Shown here: positions 55,216 to 64,000 of the stretch, in pieces | Numbering within the stretch: the first letter of the stretch is position 1 | How the letters are laid out: every line of letters begins with the position of its first letter | Origin: Tricholoma matsutake | Taxonomy: Eukaryota; Basidiomycota; Agaricomycetes; Agaricales; Tricholomataceae | NCBI GenBank assembly: GCA_026075535.2 | Contig: AP026549.1 | Location: 7,254,001-7,318,000 of the forward strand | Direction of reading: 5' to 3' | DNA length: 64,000 nucleotides | Program-made: the position numbers and the translations under genes | The notes under the pieces: generated by a model | Told to the model about the DNA's origin: nothing | Databases searched by the model: none | What the model saw: only the letters and a program-made list of their open reading frames with translations

Positions 55216-56310
55216 TGCCACTTGTAGTAAGTGGGGGAACATCAGACTTGGCAAGGCTGGATGGTTTCAAGGTAGGCTTAGCAGTGGCGGGAACTGCCAA
55301 GGCCCAATCCTTGATTGCAGAGGCATGTTTTCACTTCTTGTGAGAGGTATCACTGAGAGTCCAATAAAACAGTGTGGATCGATCAAGCATCAGCAATGAA
55401 AGCATGAATATATGGTGAGAAGAATATAAATATACCTGTTACTGACTTCCATCAGATCAGAACAGTTTGTTGACAGCCTGAGATCAGGTTTTGCATCTGA
55501 GTTATACAACACATTAATATCGGCTATCGCCCCCTCTCTCTTCAACCTCCTGCCACCCATTGCCTGGGCCTGTGATGGGGTCTTGGAAGCTGGCTTCCTG
55601 TTTGATCCATCTTCTGCTTGCATAGTAGACATGGAGTTCACTATATCACCATACTTACTCTGTATCCCTTGAGTCTTGTCTTCTATTTTCTTTGCCACGA
55701 TGTTGATCTCATCATGCACCTTCACTTTCACTTCCTTTGGCTTGGGTTCCTGAGGTCGCTCTTCATTGGAGGCTGGGACTATTTCTTCATTGTACTTATT
55801 GGCTTTTGTTCTCTTTCCCACTTTCCTGGTTGCCTTTATTCCCACTTTGGCTATGGCTTTTCCAGCTGTTTGAGCCTTTGACCTTTTGGAAGGAGGTGGG
55901 TCATCACTTTCAACAGCTGAGTCATCCTCACTGACAGACTTCTTAGAGCAGGGTGGGACAAACAAGGCATTATTGACATCATCAGACATCTCAACATCAT
56001 TGGACATCTCAACATCACTGATGTCTACAACTGGGATAAGGTTGGCTTTGTTTTTGTTACCGAGGGGTGGCCATTGCTTTGGAGTGAAGGGTGGGTGGGG
56101 AGTAGCATCGACAAGGTCTTCATCAGCCCTGTCTGCATGCTCAAACTCAGCTGCACAGATGATGGACTGCTTCTTCGCCTCTTTACAATCCACCTTTGCC
56201 TGGGCTTTAGCTGTGCACTCTGCTTTGACCTCACCTTTGGTTCAACAGGGTTTGGGTGCAATAGGCTCTCCTAGATGGGCCAATTTGTTGCTTGCCCTAG
56301 TTTCAGGCAT
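55216..56310 (-). pseudogene. DUF6532-like protein, N-terminal part (split by gypsy C)
   Basis: It starts at ATG 56310 (MPETRASNKLAHLGEPIAPK). After a TGA near 56242 comes a long Lys/Glu-rich, partly coiled-coil region with TPHPPFTPKQWPPLGNKNK, SVSEDDSAVESDDPPPSKRS and VKVHDEINIVAKKIEDKTQG. An intron (about 55343-55442) leads to KDWALAVPATAKPTLKPS and LAKSDVPPLTTSG, which reads straight into the part at 45101 if gypsy C is removed. The gene is divergent from the transposase at 56472, with 160 bases between, suggesting both belong to one DNA transposon. Function unknown. Confidence 0.6.
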
Positions 56311-56471
56311 GGTAATCTGGTAAAGAAATGTGGAGTACGAGGGGTTTGAGGAGGTACATGAAAAAAAATAATGCCAGCGAACCATGCAAATAACACAAAC
56401 GTACGACTTGTGACTTTGCAGATTTTGATGACTGTGGACTTTACCATGCTGTCGCCCATATACAACTTACT

Positions 56472-59096
56472 TTGTCAAATTTATACAATAATTTATTCTC
56501 TCAACATGCTACCAAATTGAAATCTGCACATTCAGAATGCTTTCTCACCCTTGGTTCTCTGCCACCAACCCTTGCATGTCCCCACTGTCCACAACACTTT
56601 CACAGCACAGGTGGACACACTAAACATATACAAGCAAAGCACCAGACAGATGAGTCCTCACCTCCTGACCCCAATCCATCTGTACCACCAACATCTGTGC
56701 AATCCTTGTCGCAACTGTCTCCTGGGCCTTCAAGTCCTATTCCATCCAACTTTGAGTCTACAACACCTCCTCTACACAGGGGATTTGATCCTGCCAACTG
56801 GGATGTTGAACAACCAACCGCACTCTGACTTGGGATATGCCCCACCTGAAGACCCACTGCCTGCAAGCAGCCAGCATATTCCTATCCCTCCATCTATTAC
56901 TCATGCTTACCATCCCAAGCTTGATGGTAAGTTGATCTTTGTTAAATATATGCAGATATTAACTTTACCACCTGTAGGGCAGATCTGTGGTGAGAATGGA
57001 GAGGACATACAGCCCAACATGCCGCTGCCACCTCGTGACTCCAATAAGGGACCTGATGACTGGACACCATATCATTCCTGCCTGGAATTTGAAGTCGTCC
57101 ACTTTCTATTCCACCAAAATCAGAATTCTGCTGGGGATATTGACTTCCTGCTCAGCCTGTGGGCTGCGTCACTTGCTGTCCATGGCAATGAACTGCCATT
57201 TTCAAAGGCTATGGATATGTACAATACAATTGCTTCTACTCCTCTTGGTGATCTTCCATGGGAATCCTTTAGCTTACAGTACAATGGAACCTGACCTGTC
57301 GACAATGTACAGTCATGGATGGAGGCAGAGTATGATGTTTGGTCCCAGGATCCCCACATTCTCATTCACAACCTCCTGTCTAATCCTGATTTCAAATCCG
57401 ATTTTGATTATGCACCATTTCAAGATCACACAACTGATGGGACCCATCACTTTCAAGATTTCATGTCTGGAAATTGTGCTTGGACACAGGCAGTACATCT
57501 TTGCCACCATCTCTTTGATCTAATATTGATACTTGTCACAAAGGATATCATTGCTGAGGATCCTGAAACTCACGGCTCTGTCATTTGCCCCATTATCCTC
57601 AGCAGTGACAAAACTACTGACTGGCCCATATATCTTTCTATTGGCAACATACATAACAACATCTGATGAGTGCATCACAACAGCGTTGTGCTCCTCAGTT
57701 TCCTTGCTATTCCCAAATGTAAGTGTTATGCTGTATGCATGCATGCATGTATATTTGTTAGCCTTGTTTAGCGGCTCATGAAGTTTGTGATGATGCCCAC
57801 TTTTGCAAGTTCTGTCATCAACTCCTTCACTCATCACTTGCAAAAATTCTTGAATCTCTCAAGCCTGGCATGATGATGCCTGAGGTCGTCCATTTTCCAG
57901 ATGGTCACTTTAGAAGGGTCATCTATGGGCTTGGTCCCTATATTGCAGACTACCCAGAACAGGCCTTACTTGCCTGCATTGTGCAAGGCTGGTGTGCAAA
58001 GTATGTATTCCTACCAACAAAATGCACTGCTGATGTGTCATTCCAGATGTACTGCCCCTGAAAATGACCTTGACTCTGGTCAACATGTGCATTGCTCTCA
58101 GGCACATACTAAACTGCTTGTTGAGGAGTTTGAGCTTGGCATGCTGTGGGATGAGTATGGACTAGTTGGGGATATCATTGTTTGTCTCCTTCGGCTATCC
58201 ACTGTAGCCAGATCTCTGACTTTTTTTATCTTTTTAGCCATTCACTGCCAATTTCCCATGAGCTGATATTAATGAGCTTTTGTCACCCAACCTCCTACAC
58301 CAACTAATCAAAGGTGCCTTCAAGGACCATCTTGTCACATGGGTGAATGACTACATCAAAGCTGAACATCCAGCAGCAGAAGCACAGAAGATACTCAACA
58401 ATATTGATCAGCAGTAAGCTTAACTCTTCATCAATATGATTATATTTACTTAACTAATCATAGCATTGCACTTGCCCCATCCTTTGCAGGGCTTCAATGC
58501 TTTCCTGAAATTTCAAACAATGGACTGGTGATGATTCAAAGGTGCTCATAAAGGTACATAAACCCTTTTTACTGCTTTATAACTAAGTCTAACAAATACA
58601 CATACAGGTTTATCTACCAGGAATCAAAGGCTATGTAGTGCAGACAATGCGAGCTTTCATAGAATTTTACTATCTTGCTCAACGTGACATACATGATACA
58701 TACAGCCTCGCTGCCCTAGACAATGCCCTTCAATGGTTTCACCACCACTGCAAAATCTTTCGTACCAGTAGTGTTCGCTCTGAGGGCTTCAATCTTCCTC
58801 AACAGCACTCTCTCATCCATTATATCAAACTCATTTGTGCCTATGGAGCCCTAAATGGGCTTTGCTCTTCAATTACCAAATCTAAGCATATCAAGGCTGT
58901 AAAGGAGCCATGGCAGTGCTCTAGTCATTTTGAAGCGCTTAGCCAAATGCTCCTTACCAACCAGTGCCTTGACAAGCTTGCCACTGCTTGGGTTGATTTT
59001 GCTGACCGCGGGATGCTACAGAACACATTGATAGGTTGTCTCCTCAGCTCAAAGGCTGATTCACCATTACAACCACATTCTAATCACATCGGCTAA
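56472..59096 (+). pseudogene. Plavaka-type (CACTA-related) transposase
   Basis: The N-terminal C2H2 finger reads CPHCPQHFHSTGGHTKHIQAKH as a C-x2-C and H-x5-H frame. After an intron near 56924-56976 come GPDDWTPYHSCLEFEVVHFL, NSAGDIDFLLSLWAASL, STPLGDLPWESFSLQYNG, NPDFKSDFDYAPFQDH, SGNCAWTQA, DIIAEDPETHG and PIYLSIGNIHNNI. Further on are YGLGPYIADYPEQALLACIV, the CAK-CTAP cysteine set, LLHQLIKGAFKDHLVTWV, QHSLIHYIKLICAYGALNGL, SSITKSKHIKAVKEPW and MLLTNQCLDKLA. Several introns, at least four stops and frameshifts are present. The order matches what I recall of Plavaka transposases of Agaricomycetes. The 3' end is cut by the LTR starting near 59106. Confidence 0.85.
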
Positions 59097-59105
59097 CTCC
59101 TAGGA

Positions 59106-60202
59106 TGTCCCAGAAGCAGCACGACCCAGTCTATCGATCGCGATATCATATTGACTGCGTCAAAACATCACCAGCGACATTGATCATACTGAGAAACCAC
59201 ATCGCACAACCTTAGGACTACCTCAAAACCCCCTAAGATCCCTCTGAATGAACATCGAACATCCCCAATCAACTTTGAACAACTGTGACCGCGATCAAAC
59301 ATTGTCGACCATTGTCGAGAGTTATCGATCGATATCGAGAAACTACAAGTGACATCAGGCACCACATTCATTATCTAAATGGTGGAATAACATGTGCCAT
59401 GGAGTATTCCAACTCATGCTCAAACCTGCTGATAATAGGTCAGCCTCGTTCCAAGTCCCTATCACGTACAGAACCCACTGGACAGATTATTGTGAGACTT
59501 AGCATGGTTTATACACAAAGGACAGTCTCTTTTTAGTTCTTTCCCTTTATTACTCCTTCATCATATGATATATCTCTTTCTTGTTTGGATTCCAGTCTCC
59601 TTTTGGCCTTGTGTCTTAACTCATATCTTTTGCCTCATGTTCTACACATGTTTCTTATACCATTTTAGGAAGTTGCTTTCAAAAAAACATATAAAACTAC
59701 TTGGAAATACAAGAAGTTGTCTTCATATATTGTCTTGTATAAAGTTCTAAGAATCAGATCTATCCTCTAAACAATCGAAGCTTCTACAAGTTTTCTCGAT
59801 TGATGAGAAACCTCTGCGACCATCATTGTCCTCAATCCTCCTTCAATCCTCCTATCGTTAGCGCTAGTAACCATTCCGACACTTCATAGCCATCAGCTAT
59901 AACCTTTGTATACTATCAATCAACCAAAAGTCCTTAGAATTCACACATCGACCCTCAACGATAAACATCATTTGCCATCGATCTTGTCAATCCTCCTCAA
60001 TATTGATCGATACTCCATCGAACCACATCAAACACCTTCCTCTCTTATAGAACTACCTTTATGACTAGTACCAACTAGTTGTCTTCCCATTGGTTGGACC
60101 ATGAACATTTGGAACGTCTTGCACCCTTCCTCTGACTTTGTGCAAATATCATCAGTTGCCTCATCAGCAGTTTTGGTGGTTTTCCTGGGTTGAGTATCAA
60201 CA
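59106..60202 (+). repeat. 5' LTR of the right-hand gypsy-type element
   Basis: It ends GAGTATCAACA before the primer site and shares with 4451-5791 the words CCTCATGTTCTACACATGTTT, a TATA-like ACATATAAAACT (59688) and the TTTTCCTGGGTTGAG end. The start is uncertain; TG at 59106 is chosen because transposase coding ends just before. The partner LTR lies beyond the window. Confidence 0.55.
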
Positions 60203-60205
60203 TTT

Positions 60206-60223
60206 TTGGAGCCCACCGCAAGG
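60206..60223 (+). promoter_or_regulatory. Primer-binding site
   Basis: TGGAGCCCACCGCAAGGG, identical to 2314-2331. Confidence 0.65.
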
Positions 60224-60535
60224 GTAATCTGAATCATTTCATCGTTGAACCAATCTCGACTTCCTTGGCTTAGGCCAACACAAGTGAGAAACCTTCATAT
60301 CGATACTCGCCATGCCTTCAAATCTCTCAAACAATCGGGAGAAATCCTAATTCCTGTTTCTGAAGCAGAATCTACTCATCGTAGACTATTCCCTTCACTT
60401 ATCTCATCACCTTCAACATCATCATCTACCTCTTCATCCTCATCATCTACCTCTTCATTCATCCTTCCAACAACTTTGACACCTCTACCATCCTTCACCC
60501 AAGTCTTAACCCCTACCCCTAGAGTCATTGCATTC

Positions 60536-61723
60536 ATGACTACTCAAACCACTATGCCAGCTCATGGTCATTAGACCACTCCAAAGTTTGACCCTACTCA
60601 ACCTCGAGAGCTCAGACGATACTTCGAGGAGCTTGAATTATTGTTCCCAACCTGCGGCGTCACTGAATTGAACCTGATGAAGAAACATGCTTGTCACTAC
60701 CTCGACATTGATTCTTCCAAACTCTGGGAATCACTTCCAGAATATCAGCCAGGCACTTCATTCAATGAGTTTCAAATGGCAGTACATAAACTCTATCCCA
60801 GCTTGGAAGATGAACACAAGTGGAGCATATTGGACATGGACAAATTAGTGGGAGAACAGCTATGTGTTGGGATATTCAACGCAAACAATCTAGGAATGTA
60901 TTATTGGGCATTCTACAACATTACTCACTTTTTGCAAGCAAAGAATAGGATCTCAGAAGCCAAGCAAAGCGGAGCTTACATTCAATGATTCCAACCTGGC
61001 TTATGGACTCAAATTGCATGACAACTCAAACTCAAATTCCCCAATCATTATCCCGACAATCCATATCTGCTCAACAACATTCACGACACAGCAAAATTCA
61101 TACTAGCAGGCTCTAACACATTGAACTTGGTAATACACCAATCGACTTCTTCATCGCACTCAACATTGAATGTCAGAAATATGGTCACCTCATCACCCAG
61201 AACTATTACGATCAAAGTTGAAGATCTAAACGCAATGTTCAAATGATTTGCTAGCACCATCGCTACGCATATCACAAGTATCAAATCTCCTCGCGCTAAT
61301 TCTGCAGACAGACAGGCACACATTGATGCACTTCTTTGCATATTTTGCAGTTTATCGGGACATTTTATCCCTGACTGTTTGGTTTGTCAGTCATATTTGA
61401 ATGAAGGAAAGTGTAAGCAAAATGCAGAGGGAAAGATCGTACTTCCAAATGGACAATTCATGCCTCGAAGTATTCCTGGCAGGTTTATCAAGGAACACAT
61501 TGATGAATGGTGGAAACAGAACCCAGATGCAACACCAGCAGCCACACTTTTATTCAGCATTGCACCATCGGTACTTTCAACTTCGACTAGTTCAACCTCG
61601 GCTGCAATCACTTCAATAATGGAGTCCGATGCAGTTTCTACATTGGGATCAGAAACAAAAGGAATTTATCATAACTCAACATTGACAGCTGACTCCGAAG
61701 ATAGAATAGCAGCTCTCGAGTGA
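60536..61723 (+). pseudogene. Gag of the right-hand gypsy-type element
   Basis: One frame from ATG 60536 with a TAG near 60572 and TGA at 60986, 61019 and 61244. It aligns with 2620-3525: PRELRRYFEELELLFP, LPEYQPGTSFNEF, YNITHFLQAKNRISEAKQ and PGLWTQIA. It then continues into a zinc knuckle CIFCSLSGHFIPDC (C-x2-C-x4-H-x4-C) that the shorter relative lacks. After it come NGQFMPRSIPGRFIKEHIDE and a Ser/Thr/Ala-rich tail. The TGA codons face Arg or His in the relative. It would package element RNA. Confidence 0.8.
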
Positions 61724-62773
61724 GAGATATTCACACTTCAAAGTGGTTGACCATTTTCACGTCTGAACAAAGAGGTTCGAAGTCTGGTTCCAGCCACGAC
61801 AATCCTTGTTCCTTCATCTTCGACATCTACTGCCCCAGTACCAGCACCATCAACATCTTCATTGACAACAGTCAATGCTTCAACTTCAATTACGGCTCCA
61901 ACATCGGCATTGACATCAACTTCTCCCGCACCAACCACTTTGCCATCAACCACTGTACCCCCAATGCAAACCTCAGTACACCCTTATGCATTGGTGAGGG
62001 AGAATGCCTATTTACCACCACACAAAAGAAACTTCGCTGGCGCATCGAAGGGTAAGGAGAAAGATGGACCATTGTATGCGACACAGGCACCGGTACAGAA
62101 CGAGAAAATAGCCCATGATATCTTTTTGCACTCAATGAAGATGCCAATTGTTATGCTTACATCAGAAGAACTACTCTTGCTATCACCCAAGGTTTGAACA
62201 AAATGGAGAGAACAGGTCACACTGAAATGAGTACCATAAACTGGAAACAATGCCATGAACATGTTTAGTCCCGATGCGATTATTGTGCCTGACCCCTATG
62301 AGACCTATATTAGCAGTCTTCGACCCAGTGAAATCCCTCAGCCATTTGTCATTGCTAAAGAAACTTCCTCAATTAGATCAGTTATTATGGATGTTCAGGG
62401 TAACAACCAGGTAGAAAGCATCATTGATCCCAGTTCCTCGATCATGTCAATGGCTGGAGATGTCTGTCACAAACTCAGTCTAGCATACAACTCCTCGATT
62501 TGGCTTCCAATGCAGTCTGCCAATGGCACTGTGGATGAAACACTCAGTTTAGCATGCAACATGCCCTGCGATCTCAGCAGAATCACCCTATACATGCAGA
62601 TACATGTTATTCAGGACCCAGCTTACAATATTCTACTCAGACAACCATTCAATGTCTTAACAGAAAGTGTCATTAGAAATTACCAGAACAAAGCCCAAAT
62701 GATAACAATATGCAATCTGAACTCAACTTGGACCACTACCATTCCCTCAATCCCTAAATCACACCATCATTGA
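61724..62773 (+). pseudogene. Gag tail and protease-like segment
   Basis: A Ser/Thr/Pro linker, then YLPPHKRNFAGASKGKEKDG, VMLTSEELLLLSPK and a protease-like part: SIRSVIMDVQGNNQVESIID. The active-site triad seems lost (IIDPSSSIMSM in place of a D-S/T-G motif). It ends PAYNILLRQPFNVL, the second protease motif. Stops near 62195-62240 and at 62771. Confidence 0.55.
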
Positions 62774-64000
62774 AAAGTAGTTTGTGAGGATTTTCAGCAT
62801 CAGAGAATGAAATTTTGGAACAGTGCACTTTCATTATTTCGTTCGACTCTTCTGACTCCTCTATATTTATCAAACGCACTGCAAATATCCCTGAAATCGA
62901 CTCCTCCAAAGAATTATCTACAACACTTTTTGACTTATATTTATCTGCGTGTGACAAGTTCCACGTTTCTCAAAACGCCTCGATGGTGTTCATACCTATG
63001 CAAACTTCTTCACTGTATGTTTCCCCTTCCTCAGTTATTTCTGACAATCACCAGTCTAGTTATTTATCAACGAAGAAGAAGTATAAACCAGTCGCACAGA
63101 AGGTCCATCCAATCGTGGCTGAACTACCCGATCAGTCAATGCATCGAGCGCGATCCCCTCAAAGACATGCCTCCATTAAATCCCCATCCTCCAATATTCG
63201 AACAAACCCCTTGATATACCCTTGAATGCAAAAGCATCATCGATCAAAATCATCCAGGTGATTTTCTATGGCCTCAAGAACAAGACCTCATGCATGACTT
63301 TATTTGAAACCAGCAAGCAGGGTTCACATGGACCGAAAACAAACGAGGAAGTTTTTGACCTGATTTCTTCCCCCCTATCAAGTTCCCAGTCATCCCTCAC
63401 ACTCCTTGGGTCGAGCACAATATCCCCATACCTCCTGGTCTGTATGAACAGATCTGTGAAATGCTGAAAAAGAAGATTGAAGCAGGAGTCTATGACTCGT
63501 TGAACTCATCATATCGATTGCGATGGTTTTGTGTTGTGAAGAAAGACACAAAATCACTTCGAATAGTCCACAGTCTCGAGCCGCTAAACCAAGTGACGAT
63601 TCAGCACTCAGGTGTCATCCCAATCCCCAAGCATTCAGCCGAACAGTTTGGGGGATGTGCTTGTGGTGGGATGTTGGATTTATATGTTGCATTCGATGAA
63701 AGGCTCATAGCTGAATCTTCTTGAGATCTAACAACTTTCCAGACCCCATTCAGCACACTTCGAATTGTCACCCTACTGATGGGTTGGACAAACTCGGTTC
63801 CAATCTTACACAACGACATAACATTCATCCTACAACCAGAAGTCCCTCATATCACGATCCCTTATATCGATGACACACTAGTGAAGGGTCCGAAATCAGA
63901 ATATTGAATGATCGGTGGGTCTTACAAAACAATCACTGACAACTCAGGCATTCGACAATTGGTATGGGAGCATTTCGAGAACCTGAATCGCATCGTCCAG
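62774..64000 (+). pseudogene. Reverse transcriptase of the right-hand element, truncated by the window
   Basis: Three frames read in turn. A linker with KKKYKPVAQKVHPIVAELP comes first, then PDFFPPIKFPVIPHTPWVEH, NIPIPPGLYEQICEMLKKKI and NSSYRLRWFCVVKKDTKSLR. It goes on with HSLEPLNQVTIQHSGVIPIP, MLDLYVAFDERLIAESS, a TGA at 63722 (arginine expected) and DLTTFQTPFSTLRIVTLLMG. The catalytic box reads IPYIDDTLVKGP. Domain order and the gag upstream identify a Ty3/gypsy-type pol. RNase H and integrase would lie beyond 64000. Confidence 0.85.

Overview
This window looks like a repeat-choked intergenic block of an agaricomycete (mushroom-forming basidiomycete) genome. The basis is the mobile families present: chromodomain Ty3/gypsy elements, Helitrons with split RepHel genes, a Plavaka-type transposase, fungal alpha-kinases and DUF6532-like proteins. 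The one ordinary gene has many short introns. Assignment below class level is not possible from the sequence alone. No rRNA, genuine tRNA or CRISPR locus was found.

Layout. 1-1.3 kb: hairpin-rich repeats and a MITE-like inverted repeat. 1.3-5.8 kb: a gag-only LTR element with diverged long LTRs. 7.2-9.6 kb: minus-strand gypsy remnant A. 9.6-11.5 kb: a non-autonomous DNA element holding hairpin series, a minisatellite and two tRNA-like modules. 11.5-18.7 kb: minus-strand gypsy element B, with paired short LTRs and an extra gene on the opposite strand beyond pol. It abuts a truncated transposon-associated gene at 18.7-19.5 kb. 20.4-22.5 kb: a nine-exon amidase, the only gene that looks like intact host sequence. 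23.07-30.85 kb: a 7.8-kb element with ~0.7-kb terminal inverted repeats, a TA duplication, an alpha-kinase gene, a DDE integrase-like gene and a third unknown gene. 31.5-42.6 kb: two Helitron copies in the same orientation. The left one is degenerate and hosts a hAT-like MITE and a 2.3-kb non-autonomous LTR element; the right one has recognisable Rep and Pif1 helicase domains. 43.2-59.1 kb: a divergent pair (DUF6532-like protein and Plavaka-type transposase), split by the 10.1-kb gypsy element C, which has 198-bp LTRs and a 5-bp duplication TGCCA. 59.1-64 kb: the 5' half of an autonomous relative of the gag-only element at the left end.

Nearly every recognisable transposon gene is disrupted. 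The nonsense codons are overwhelmingly TGA at places where the family normally has arginine (CGA). That is the expected trace of cytosine loss at CpG, and it points to a methylated, silenced block. The amidase shows none of it.

Exon limits are given only where splice sites keep the frame. Ages, activity and exact element ends are inference unless a target-site duplication is named.
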